Under the pieces are notes generated by a model that saw only the letters and a program-made list of their open reading frames with translations, was not told the origin of the DNA and did not search any database. The position numbers and the translations under genes are program-made. From Harmothoe impar (taxonomy: Eukaryota; Annelida; Polychaeta; Phyllodocida; Polynoidae): a stretch of 64,000 nucleotides of DNA. Of this stretch, positions 52,731-63,704 are shown in pieces (within the stretch, counting starts at the first letter, position 1; the number at the start of each line of letters is the position of its first letter). The DNA lies in the NCBI GenBank assembly GCA_947462335.1, contig OX381715.1:41578650-41642649 (forward strand), written 5' to 3'.

Positions 52731-54594
52731 CAGTTGTAAACGGGCCTGGCTAATGAGTCATCTGTGGGAGCTTTATAGCTCTGAACAGTAGTTACATTGA
52801 TGCACCAAAATAAAGCAGACTTTTCTGCCTGAATATTTAATTAAAGTCTCAATGACCCCCCCTACTGTTCCAAAGTGTTATACCCTGTAATGACACCACC
52901 AAAAGGTCAAAGCTGACCTCCCGTAGCTACATCCCTCTAAATAAAATCTCAAGCAGAACTCGTGCCATTCTTGGAATGTTTGTGGACATTTTCTTGTGTC
53001 ACATTTCCTTGAATTTCTTGTTCTATTGAAGGAGTGCAACTCGAGAAATACACATAATCATTCTACTTGTGGATATCTTTGCTATTTGCACAAGTAAAAC
53101 TTGGGAAACACACATCACCATTGAACATGTCGATAGGACGTTCACTATTCTAGAGAATCACCCATGTATATCCCTGTACACAACTTGTGCTTTTCCCAAG
53201 AAATAAACACTTTACTAACTTATGTCATTCTTCAGTTCTGTTTGGAGGGATGCCAGATTCTCTGAAACAAGGTATACCCCACTACCCAGGCCTGATCTCT
53301 ACCCAGGGGAACAAATTGGGCGGTCTACATTAGAGAGGTGGAAAGCTTACAAGGACATCTCTAGCTTGAGCTGCATAATATTTTCTTCTTCTATCGCAAT
53401 GAGATACATCAGGCTACTTTGTGCTACAACAAGATAGCTATTTCCTTAACATTGACCTTTGTATGATCACAACCACTGCATGGAGCACTCGATTATCGCT
53501 ACTTTACGCAAATTTTAAAGCAATTTTATTTGTTGCTTGTAGTTATAGCGAAAGATCAATCCATTTCTAACTGGAGCTCTGAGTCTGATGTCAAATCAAT
53601 ATTATATTTTCACTTAATGTAGAAAAGAACGTTTGACAAACTCTGAAGTTCTGATAACCACACTACCAGTTAGACCCTATTATGACCAAGCACCTCCCGT
53701 GGTCCTCTTTTATCAGATGCTACAAAAGATAGCGATAATCTTTCATGACGTAAGTAGATGTTCCAAAAGAATCTTTTTACATCGTTTTTCCGGGGAGTGT
53801 TAAAAAACAAAATCTATGTTATGGTGGGTTTTTTTTACATTATGGGCGTTTTTTATGCTAATTTACTCATTTTTTCAACACCCCTTTCGAAGGTAGTGTT
53901 GAAAAATAGAATAAATTAGCCTAAATTAGTGTAAATTTGAAGACCACAGCGTAAATTTGAAGTATTCACTAATATTAACATAAAGTTGTAGACATTAACG
54001 TAGATTTACTTTTTAAATTGTAAATCATAGCGTAAAATTAATATGCTATAAGCAAAACTCGTTTTTTTGTAACAGCCCCCTGTAGCTGTGTGTCAAGTTA
54101 TGCTGACAGACAACACACAAAGAGGCTTAGATATGGAGCCAGACCAGGGTCAGCAATTCATCAATAAAGGAGGTATTTCATAACGGTTGGTCCCACAGAT
54201 ATATATAGCAGTACCAGATGTCTGAACAACACAATAAGAGAGCTGTGTCTCACCACATCGATCCAAGTTTATGCATGCGTCTCGCTCAGTGTGACTGCAC
54301 CATCAAGGCCCTCCCCTACCAGTAGGTGTACGGCCTGAGTGGGTGAACTGATCACAGCTACAGGGGCCTTCCCTGGGGGAGTGGTGTGGCTTACAAAGGA
54401 CTGTTAACATCAGAACACTCAGACAAAAAGGCTAGGATGGTGAGAGGGACAAAAGACAAAGACGTGTTATTAAGATGAAATGGGTGAGTCTGTAAACACA
54501 GACATATGAACAATTTAACTTTTCAAGGGCAGCACTTTCTTTTAAATCTCTACATGGTTCCATTCATGCAATAGGGTTGTAACCCACAATCTTA

Positions 54595-54722
54595 ATCCTT
54601 GGAGGGCCGCATACTGCTTTAATGTGTTATGCCCTTTGTCATCATGATGTACGACTGCAGCCTGACAGTGATGCTTTCATGCATCATGCCCTCTGGGAGT
54701 GTATTACTCACTTAGGACATTA
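54595..54722. mobile_element. Partial TTAA MITE, same family, copy 3
   Basis: GGAGGGCCGCATACTGCTTT, then CATGATG and CATGCATCATGCCCTCTGGG. One end follows TTAA (54592-54595). Confidence 0.5.
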
Positions 54723-55032
54723 TGTATGTCATTAGCGAAATTAATTGTGTAAAATTCCTTTCATTGGCATACGTTTGAGGTGTATTCTTTCTTAGTTTGC
54801 TTAGACATTAATATGTACAGGAGGTCCACTACCACCTGTTGTTTTGCGTTATAATGCTACCCCCCTCATTTTTCTCACCCAGTACCTGCATCAAAAAGCT
54901 CCTCCTGACAAAAATGTCAGATAATGTGAGACCACTTAGTTGAGCCATGTTTGTACAAGGAGGGACGTGCTCTAAGGGGGACTGGTACAGGTGAGGAACC
55001 GACAGGTGATCTGTCACATCCGTCAACATGTA

Positions 55033-55051
55033 AGCGAAGCCGCTTCGCTTA
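55033..55051. repeat. Short perfect-arm inverted repeat AAGCGAAGC
   Basis: AAGCGAAGC, one base, GCTTCGCTT. No T-run follows, and no function is assigned. Confidence 0.5.
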
Positions 55052-55240
55052 ACAAGGTGGTCCCACCTGTGGAGGGGTATGAGCGGTCATTGCGCAGCAT
55101 TAGTCTTGCCTCAATGTCCCATTCATTTACCATTTCTTACCTGCTTGGGTACACTTGACTAAATGTAAACTGCATGAACCAATCTAAGCAACTTTAAGCA
55201 AATATTAAAGATCATTAATGACCTAAATGATACACATTAG

Positions 55241-55555
55241 ATCAGCCCACTCGGGGACCAGCTGAGACCAATGTAGGCCCATTTATCTAGAAGCCAATTT
55301 GGGTACCAAGATGAGACCTTTGTGGGCCCATGTAATATGTCTCATCTAGAAGACCACTTGGGAACCAGCTGAGAACCGTGTGGGCTCATTTAATTTCTCT
55401 CATATACAAGCCAACTTTGGAACCAGCTGAGACCTATAAGGGCCGATTTAATGTGTATTATCTAGAAGCTACTGGAGACCAGCTGAGACCCATGTGGGCC
55501 CATTTATCTAGAAGCCCAATCTGGGACAAGCTGAGACCCATTGGTGCTAATGTAG
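55241..55555. repeat. Minisatellite, about 58-bp unit, six diverged copies
   Basis: Units carry GGGAACCAGCTGAGACC, GTGGGCCCATTTAAT and ATCTAGAAG; lengths 46-60 bp. Confidence 0.82.
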
Positions 55556-55992
55556 ACTCAGGTGTGGCAGTGAGCTGGCCAGACCTGCTCCATGTCGCCT
55601 CACGAGCTGCTCAGGACACGCTCATCACTTTTAGTCAGGTCTATTAGCGTCAATAAACCCTGAAATCGTTATTTTCTGGAAAAAAGTGTCATTTTTTCCC
55701 CATGTATTGAGAAAAATATGGGGATCAATTCTACCCCTTGCAACAAAAGATTGCATGACTGGAACACTTTTTTTTCAATATAGCTGACCAAATGCAGAAA
55801 ATGAGATTTATTCCAGAAAATATGTTTTAAAATTATTCATTTCCCATCATATTTTTGAAACTGAGTATGCTTGGAAACCATGTCCATACAAATATTCTCA
55901 GATGGAGAACCACCCTGAAAACCTATTATTACAGCAGGGGCAGCCATCTTTGTTTGGTCATTATAGGGGCTGCTATGAGTTCAACGCAACCC

Positions 55993-56325
55993 CTCCAAAC
56001 TTATATTCAAAAGTGACTAAGGCAAAACTAATGTCTTAGTCTAAATGACTAACCCCAATACACATACAAAAGAAAAGACTGAGGTGGGTTAGTCAATTTG
56101 ACTAAGCTTGTTGACTAACACAGATTGATTGTATAGGGAGCAAGAAAATCACTAAGAAACACTTTGTCATTTTTTGGCTCCCTATATGCCAAATGTTAAT
56201 CAATGCTGTCAGGTTAGTCAAATACGACTAACCCACCTTATTCTTTTCATTTTAAGATATATTGGGGTTAGTCATTTTTACTTAGACGTTAGTTTTGCTT
56301 TAAGCCTTTTTGAATATAAGTTTGT
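55993..56325. mobile_element. GACTAAC-family MITE, copy 3 (foldback)
   Basis: Arms AACTTATATTCAAAAGTGAC and TTTTTGAATATAAGTTT, centre ATTTTTTGGCTCCCTATATG near 56170. The most complete copy; the arms pair over most of their length. Confidence 0.75.
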
Positions 56326-56408
56326 TCTTTTGACTGATGCTCCTGCGACAAACCTTGGATAGCCACTACTGGCTAACCTCTTAGAACAATATACATCAAG
56401 TCACTGCT

Positions 56409-58050
56409 GTGACTTTGTCAAAACTACAAAGGGATGCCTTTACATGTAGAGATGACAAAGCTGATGACTTCAATACTTGGAGAGAGGCAATGGCTAACAT
56501 TCCAATTATTGGATCTCATCCCTGGACACAGATCTTGATACTTGCCTTGATCAGGGCACACAGAGGAAAAGAACTTATCTCTGTATGTTGAGGTCCTAGA
56601 GGCATTGATGTTCCTATTCTTTACCCTTAACCACTACAACTTGTGCAGATTGATAAAAAATACGGGACCCTACCTGCTTTATTGCTCTATCAGACTTAGG
56701 GAAGCTGCGTCAGGGAACAAAGTCTGATCTGCTAAAATGCCTGGACACCAGCAATCACAAACCACCTAAGGCAGATTGTGTCATAGTTGTGGGCAGCCAA
56801 GCAGAAAGGATAGTCCCCGCGGGATTAGTTCCGATTTTAGCCACCAGGGGGCGCCACTATGGCCTAAAATGAAAGAATTAGGCTAAAAATAGCTCTTGGG
56901 TACTTTTTTCTGGAGAATTCAATAGTATTACAAAAAACATTCCATTTTTGGTAAAAAGCTTCCATATTTGGAAGGTAAAAGGAACGTTTTAAAGCCTAAA
57001 TGGGTGTGCTTGTTGATATGTGTTGCCATGGAAACATGATTTTTATTCCAAATAGAGGAAATTAAGACATAAATTGATTTCTGAGGATTGCGATGGTGAA
57101 AACAAAATAAAATTACCATTCCTAGATCGAATTTTATGACTTAAAGAATGAAAATGAATCATAAATTTCTAATTATCATAGATAATGCTATCTAAATAGG
57201 TATATCTTGGAAAATATGAGACATAGAGCTTATTGGGATTTTGGAAAGGGTGATGCCCACACATATTCATGAAGCCATTTCTTATGACATCAATTTCAAA
57301 GTTGGCTTTTTCCTTGGACTACCCTTTTCCCTTGCCTGTACACAGTTGATGGTGCTGCCCTTGTCCACATGTTGCCAGGATCAGGAATCATAACATTTGC
57401 AGAGTATTCTAAAAGGGTCTTTCAGAAAGCCATTCTACAAGAACTGGACAATGCAGACCGCATAGATATTGTATGGACCATTACTTGCCTCGCAGTATCA
57501 AGGACAGTGTGAGGGAAAAGTGCGGAAGTAGGAGCCGTGTTAAACCAAAACACCTTGCAATAATTGGAAGGACTTGAAAGAACAAAACAGAGCTCTTTGA
57601 TTATCTTACCAATGAAGTGAACGACACTATTTGGCCACAACATCAAAAAGTTTACATCACTTCTAATGACTCAGTCATTTCGAAAGGCACCACTGTACCC
57701 ATGGGAAACTGCTCCCATGAAGAAGCAGATACCTGTGTTATCTACCTGCCTCATGTTTTCATTTTTGGGATGCACTCCTCCAGCATACTAAAAGGGCTGT
57801 GTACCAAGCCAGTGTTTGGGCAAAGAGCAGAGTGCCAGAGCCTGACATACCGTCACCGGATAGTTGGGGGTGGAAACTAGACAACGAAAACTGGTCTCCA
57901 GTATGGATGACAATACCTGTAGCAGCTAAAGTGTACACTGAACTTTAAAAATGTAACTGCAAGTCAGATCGTGGCTGTGTAACGTGCAAGTGCAGAAAAC
58001 TAGGACTTCCATGCACTGACCTCTGTTCTTGCAAATGTTTGAAGTAAGTC
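56409..58050 (+). pseudogene. Degenerate transposon-associated gene (HEEADT / Cys-rich-tail family)
   Basis: Relic of a large uncharacterised animal protein family that occurs in many dispersed copies. Readable pieces in order: 56409-56580, including DFNTWREAMANIPII; 56578-56650 in a shifted frame, LYVEVLEALMFLFFTLNHYN; about 56690-56788, KSDLLKCLDTSNHKPPKADC; after a 551-bp insertion, 57341-57475, VDGAALVHMLPGSG and DIVWT; 57590-57770, YITSNDSVISKGT and NCSHEEADT, the most conserved signature; then a deletion; and 57850-58050, SWGWKLDNENWSPVW followed by a cysteine tail of CNCKSDRGC, CKCRK and CSCKC. Frameshifts, stops (for example TGA at 57507, TAA in the Cys tail at about 57946) and the missing C-terminal core make it non-functional. 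The family assignment is from recognition of the motifs; its molecular function is not known to me. Confidence 0.8.
56790..57340 (+). mobile_element. hAT-like MITE (551 bp) inserted in the HEEADT pseudogene
   Basis: Splits the reading ...GTCATAGTTG|ATGGTGCTGCC of the pseudogene. It is flanked by 8-bp near-identical duplications CATAGTTG (56782-56789) and CACAGTTG (57341-57348). Ends are loosely inverted: GGCAGCCAAGCAGAAAGGAT at left, and on the complement of the right end a similar GGCAAGGGAAAAGGGTAGTC. Internal sequence around 57015 (TTGATATGTGTTGCCATG) recurs at 28955, and the left end recurs at 28453. Contains a CTCF-like motif at 56841-56855. Confidence 0.75.
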
Positions 58051-58528
58051 ATATTCCAAGTTGGACTTATCTCAAATCGGAAATTGAAATATATTAGACA
58101 GCTGACTATATGATGAGTGGCCCAGCAGGTATTTCAAAAATCAAGGACAATCTGATGCACAAGCCATCATGTACCATGGTTTTATACCATGGTTTACCAT
58201 ATTATTTTGGCAGCCATATTGGATAAATCCTAAACAGTTAAGGTCAAATATTTGATCTCTTCATGGAATAAAATATCTTGCTTACATGTATACGAACTGG
58301 AGTGGATGTACCAATTGTTTCTGTACTCATAATGTATAATAATCCAGGTTTTCCTACCAATTTCTGAGAATTTTGAAACATGTCGTAAAATATGTGTTCT
58401 GGGGATTTTTTTTCTTGTTGCAAGGAAAAATATTCAAAAGTATACCCATACCTATATGTGTACCAATTTTGGTGCTTTTTTCCGGAAAATAACGATCATT
58501 TCGCCAAGGGACCTGACTATTTTACCCT

Positions 58529-59117
58529 TTAAGGACGGCATGTCGCTAAAATATGACGTTTGTCACTATGATGGCCAAATCTAACCCTGGTGAGTAACTC
58601 GCAGGTGTTGCAATCAAACACTTTGCTGACGCGTTTTGGAGGGAATTGACCCATAGACTAAACATAATGCTTAAATGCATCACTGGTAAGTTACTCATCA
58701 GGGGTGCTTTTATGCATCATAGTGACTGCCTCAATACACTATCCGGCCTTCAAAGGGCTAACACTTGTTTGTGTGAGCCGAGTAGTGTCGTCTAACACAG
58801 GGACGTGAGTGGGGTTGGGCCTGAGGTTGGGTTAGAGGACCAACGGGTCTTAGTACATCTAGAATTCAGCCCAATCAGCTCTACCAGAGTACCAGCTGGG
58901 ACACCATACTCTGACCAATTCTGTATCAAACACAGTACATTAATGCATCATGCTCTTGGACATCATGATACATGAATCCATGCATCATGCATACCGAACC
59001 TCAGGGGATTAGACACTTCTCAAAGTTCCACATGATGCACCAAAGACTCACATGGGCTGCATCAGTGCATCATACCAACAACCATCATCATTTAGCGACA
59101 TGCCATCCTTTAAGAGT
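58529..59117. mobile_element. TTAA MITE, same family, copy 4 (589 bp, probably nested)
   Basis: CCCTTTAAGGACGGCATGTC at left and GACATGCCATCCTTTAAGAG at right, flanks TTTA and TTAA. Interior has further copies of CATGATGCA and AGTAACTCGC words and a unique patch 58770-58900. Confidence 0.7.
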
Positions 59118-59556
59118 TAATGAAGTAGCTATTGTATAGCACACTGATCACCGACCCCCTATCGTCCACACAGTGACAGATGATATCCGCAGCCTCCTGC
59201 AGCGGTCGGAGGTGGGTTGTCAGCGATCCCTACCCAGATCATGTATACCTGAAGGATGCAACTCATTATACGTGCAGAGAGTGAATTTTAGCCGTGGGCG
59301 ATGCTCCGGCAATTGGCTTGATTAAGGTGTGGATGACGCATAGTGAGAAGAAAAAGCTCATCTCAGTGAAGCTCCAGAATGGATATTATCTTAAATAGTG
59401 ATTTGAGATTGTATGCAGATGGAGTGATTATCTGCACACAGCTTTTTAAAGGCTATATTGAAATGCAAATACTTAATTGCATCGTATTTGAGCGGGGATA
59501 CTATGGCTGTTGTTGTTGTCGGAGGCTGAGCAATGAGTGGGTGCCTATACAATTTA

Positions 59557-59621
<65 letters not shown>

Positions 59622-59624
59622 GTA

Positions 59625-59679
<55 letters not shown>

Positions 59680-59715
59680 GTTTATATATATATGTATATA
59701 TATATATATATATAT

Positions 59716-59753
<38 letters not shown>

Positions 59754-59780
59754 TATATAATTTTATATATATATATATAC
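59557..59780. repeat. Long (TA)n microsatellite with TATG interruptions
   Basis: About 220 bp of TA with scattered G or C substitutions. Long open frames in all phases here are Tyr-Ile repeats, not genes. Confidence 0.97.
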
Positions 59781-60176
59781 AACAAGAACATCCAACTATA
59801 TCAATTTCATATTACAAATTGTTTGTATAGAATATTGGTTGTATTGTCTATGTTATAATTATAATCATTGGTTCAGTGTCCTATCCTAACTGCACATGAT
59901 TCACTACTAAATCAAGAGTCCTAATAATGATGAATAAGTATCATAACAACGTATTAATTACCTAAATTACATTTCCTAATATGAGTTTGAGTTTTCAGAC
60001 TTTGTTATGGTCATGACCGTGGGAGTGGTCATGATATTGATATTACATAATACTTGGGTGACCAAATCATCGATCATCAGAATACATTCAATTTCCTTTG
60101 TCAATAGTACCATGTAGCTTGGTGGTTGATTTGTTGAATAGAAACATTAACATCAGGCATACATACATTTTGTTAA

Positions 60177-60565
60177 AGGGATCCCTTCATGCGCAGAATG
60201 GGCTGTCAAGGTTTAGGGACTTTCAGAGGAGGGGTAAGCTAGAAATGCAATGTTACATAATACCACATGTCTATCTCCCCTCCTGGTGTGTGAGTCTGGA
60301 GGGCTGCCCACAACACTAGATAAGAGTATTCTATATCAGATCAATTTATTTTAGAATCAAAGTATGTGATGGCAACACATCTGATATAGAATACAGTGTG
60401 ATGGAACTTGGAGATTCTTATCTAGTGTTTTGGGCAGCCCTCCAGCCCCTCACACCAGGAGGGGTGATAGACATGTGGTATTATGTATTATTGCATCTCC
60501 AGCTGCCCAACTCATATGAAAGTCCCTAGACCTTGGCAGCCCATTCTGTGGATGAAGGGATCCCT
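60177..60565. mobile_element. TTAA-flanked foldback MITE (389 bp), AGGGATCCCTTCAT ends
   Basis: Ends AGGGATCCCTTCAT and ATGAAGGGATCCCT next to TTAA at 60173-60176 and 60566-60569. Arms of about 180 bp pair through GGGCAGCCCTCC, CACACCAGGAGGGG and GATAGACATGTGGTA. Confidence 0.88.
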
Positions 60566-60689
60566 TTAAGGAACTGAATGTGGTCTATATTGAAATGTTA
60601 CAAAGGTGAAATGATGAGGAGGGATCATGGGGACGGCTGAAACATGAGATGACATGAAGGAAGCATGCATACACACAGAAAAACCTTTA

Positions 60690-60945
60690 AGGTCCATAAC
60701 TCAGTCAATAGTAACAAACCTAGTTAGTCATTCTTTTAGCTCCCTATACGAACAATCATGGTTAGTTGATGTTATCAGATATAGTCAGTAGTGACCAACC
60801 AACATTAGTCATTTCATTCCTATGAGTGTAAAGGTAAGTCTTTTTGGAAAATGCCTCAGTCATATTTCGTTTAACATAATCATTTTTGACTATCAGTTCG
60901 TCATTCTTACCAATATTCCTGTGACCAACCTTAGATAGCCACTCC
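60690..60945. mobile_element. GACTAAC-family MITE, copy 4
   Basis: TTAGTCATTCTTTTAGCTCC / CTATACGAACAATCATGGTT and AGTGACCAACC words; the right part is diverged. Confidence 0.55.
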
Positions 60946-61014
60946 AGACTAAGGAGACAGCCGCACCACCCTCTGAGAGTGGCCCCGGCTGGGATGTGTA
61001 ATCTGACACCCAGA

Positions 61015-61122
61015 CCCAGTGGGCACAGAACATTGAATCAACATTGTTAAATGCTTGTCAATGTTGATTCCATGTTGTTGCAATGTTGATTCAACGTAGG
61101 ACTGAATTTTGTGCCCACTGGG
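61015..61122. mobile_element. Palindromic MITE, CCCAGTGGGCACA ends (108 bp)
   Basis: CCCAGTGGGCACA and TGTGCCCACTGGG ends, interior ATGTTGATTC direct and inverted words. This end is seen widely in animal genomes. Confidence 0.82.
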
Positions 61123-61525
61123 GACCGCCTGTGGTGACCAGGACACTGAGATAAGAAGAGGTCCAGGAGCCCAATGAAGGTCGATGTAAGAGACGGGAAA
61201 GATAGGCCGCCGTCGTGCCCTGTACTGTAAGCCTCGAGCATTTATATTCTCAGTGTATACATGGTTAAAATTCTGTTCTAATGAATTTTTGCCCAGTCAG
61301 TACTCATGGGGAAACGCACGACGAGGACTATTCTGCTACACTAACTGTCTGCCTTATATGGTCATAGGTCAGGTCACGCACGCCATTAATTAGGTCAGGT
61401 TGTGTGTAGGCCGATTGAGCGGTGCAGTGTGTCACGCAGACTCAAATGGAGTGGTGCAGTGTCTAGCGGCAAAGCCGCTAGTGAAACTGTTTGTCATTGT
61501 CATAACATGGCGGACCCACTGCGTA

Positions 61526-61716
61526 CACTCTAAGAACAGTGTGTTACGTTTACACACTTATCAACACGCTTTTCTGCAGCCACTTTTAACACACATTTTG
61601 GGGTTACGCACTACACACTCTTTGCCAAAAGTGTGTTGATCTCAAAAGTGTGTTGCAAATTTGTGTGTGTAACTCCTTATGCATGTTCCCGTAACACACT
61701 GTTCTTAATTAGAGTG
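61526..61716. mobile_element. TA-flanked MITE, AACAGTGTGTT family (191 bp)
   Basis: CACTCTAAGAACAGTGTGTT at left and AACACACTGTTCTTAATTAG / AGTG at right, TA at 61524-61525 and 61717-61718. Intact relative of the nested element at 36680-37479. Confidence 0.85.
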
Positions 61717-61748
61717 TATGTCTCTAAAGAGTCATATATATGACAGTA

Positions 61749-63031
61749 GGGGGAGAGGGGCACGTTGACCACCTGGGCACATTGAACCACTCACTCTCTA
61801 TGCTTTTCCTTTGAGAATTTTCCGGCAGTTTGCTTACCACATTACCCCCTTATATAAACGGTTTAGACCAGTGGCATCATATTTATTTTGGGATGCTGAG
61901 GAGAAAGTCAGACAACATTAAAGATTTATGCCCTTGAAAGTGATTTTTTGAAATTGTTAAACTTTTGCTCTTTTATTGTTATAAAACATTGCTGGCCAAA
62001 GATCTGTATGGAGGTCAAATTATTATACATCTAAATGCTTCAGTAGAACCAGATTTCACCCCTGGGCATGTCATTTAATTTGAATTACATCAACCTTATC
62101 CGTGATGGCTGGCATGGGATACATTGAACTACAAAAATTGGGGCACCTTGAACCATGCTCTTGAAGTACTAGTTCTATTATTTAACACATATGCGCCTGT
62201 GCATAGTAGTGCCTAGAAGGACAACGTATCACTGCTCCCCACCAGAGGGCAGCATTATTTGCAAGGTCTCCTCATCAGCTGATAGATGAGAGACGAGAAG
62301 ATAATACTCAGTTCAACCTCTGGGTCTACTATAAGCTGTATAGGACGTATTCAAAAACCAGTATTTTATTAGGCACACAGAAAGAGACGCACACATGAAA
62401 TACAATTTGGTTATACTATCATGATAAAATATGTAGTCTGTCATTTGGGATGATAAATGCTTTTGTAGCATATTCAGAGTCTCTTTATTTCTAGATTATC
62501 ACTTTTTGGAAGCAAAGCAGCCTGTTACATCCTGAAAGAAAATAACCAAAGATTTTTATAGACTTTGCAAATAGTAGCAATCCTCTTAAAATGGTTTATA
62601 TAGACCTAAGGGGAAATCTGTAAGCTTCTAACCCAGTCACTACTCTAGAAACTTGAATTGACAGACTTGTGTACATTAAATATGTATTTTTTATATTCAA
62701 TCCTATGCAAAAGTAACAATAGCAAGTAATTAACCTAAACTTTCAATAATAGATCCATATTGCTGATAGTTTGAACCATTCAATACATGTGGTTCAAGGT
62801 GTCCCAGGGATGGGTCAACCTGCCCAGGGCATTGGGCACATTGAACCACCCAAAGATTTTATTTTCGAAAATTCAAAATAAATACAAAAAACAACCATAC
62901 TTGCTTTGCCATAGGTGATCATATATCACAATGATATAAGGTAACTGCTTGATCCAAGATTAGAGTTCAGAAGACTTTGATAAGGTCAGGAAAAAAAGTG
63001 CATAAGTGGTTCAATGTGCCCCTCTTTCCCC
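61749..63031 (+). mobile_element. TA-flanked MITE, 1283 bp
   Basis: Terminal inverted repeats GGGGGAGAGGGGCACGTTGA at left and GGTTCAATGTGCCCCTCTTT / CCCC at right, with TA on both sides (61747-61748, 63032-63033), as in Tc1/mariner-type insertions. Interior repeats of GGGCACATTGAACCA occur near both ends (61787, 62842). No transposase frame. Carries a CTCF-like motif at 62239-62253. Confidence 0.85.
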
Positions 63032-63462
63032 TACGTATCCTTCTCAGAGAGAAACCTTTGGGCAAAGAGCTCTAGACATTATACTAATAAGATGAAGCAA
63101 TGGTACTGAAGTCAACTGGTGCCTATATATCCAAGTCACTACTGAGTGGTACCTGGGGATTCCCCATGACCAGTCCAAGCACTTACTCAGCAACAACTAG
63201 TGACCAGGTAATGGAGGGTAAGGAATCAGATTTACATGGGACAAAGCTGCTCATTATACGAGTCGGTCACATGGAGGGCAGTCTAAGGTCGAAGGGGTAA
63301 CCATATCACCGGTTGTACTCAGTCCACCGCTCAGAACTTACATAAGGCTTTCCCGAACTTTGTTATCTAGCTATACCTTGTGTGTGGCTATTACGTGTCA
63401 GAATTACTTATTCTGATTTCGTCTGTGGACAGTCATACATCCGATTGGATAGGAAATAGCCC

Positions 63463-63668
63463 CTAAAGGGCCGCATCACGCTTTAATGCCATATGCGCTT
63501 TGCTGTTGTGATTCATTAATGCAGCCTTAGAGAGGGCTGTATTCATGCATCATGCCAATCCTCTAGTTATGTATCTAGCAGAAGGCCAGCATGATGCAAT
63601 CATGCAAGACTGGCGAGTCACTCGCCAGGGCCACATTTAAGCATTATGATGATAAAGGTCATATCATA
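63463..63668. mobile_element. TTAA MITE family, copy 5 (decayed)
   Basis: CCCTAAAGGGCCGCATCACG, CATGCATCATGCCAATCCTC, GACTGGCGAGTCACTCGCCA. No intact flanks. Confidence 0.5.
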
Positions 63669-63704
63669 TCAAAGCACACTGCAGGCTGTAAATTAGGGAT
63701 GAAA

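Larger units (their letters stand above)
52731..55240. other. Unique AT-rich sequence, no gene seen
   Basis: 53790-54060 contains repeated AGTGTTGAAAAA/TTTTTCAACAC and GTAAATTTGAAG words, possibly a decayed MITE. A minus frame 54829-55029 ending near a CAG|GTACTG site is not supported by anything else. Confidence 0.4.
39640..59390 (+). repeat. Segmental tandem unit C
   Basis: Third copy, more diverged. Matches at 39640-39790, 41355-41415, 42000-42200, 48560-48760, 49230-49420, 49930-50160, 51440-51720 and 59150-59370. The 7080/22905 island and the 17375/36455 block are not seen here. The LINE and the TTAA MITEs account for much of its extra length. Confidence 0.7.

Noticed and set aside
54829..55029. 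66-codon minus frame ending near a GT donor-like site
   Set aside because: No homology recognised, no conserved counterpart, and the donor is weak; not enough to call an exon.
59379..59858. Open frames of up to 159 codons on both strands
   Set aside because: Products of the long TA microsatellite.
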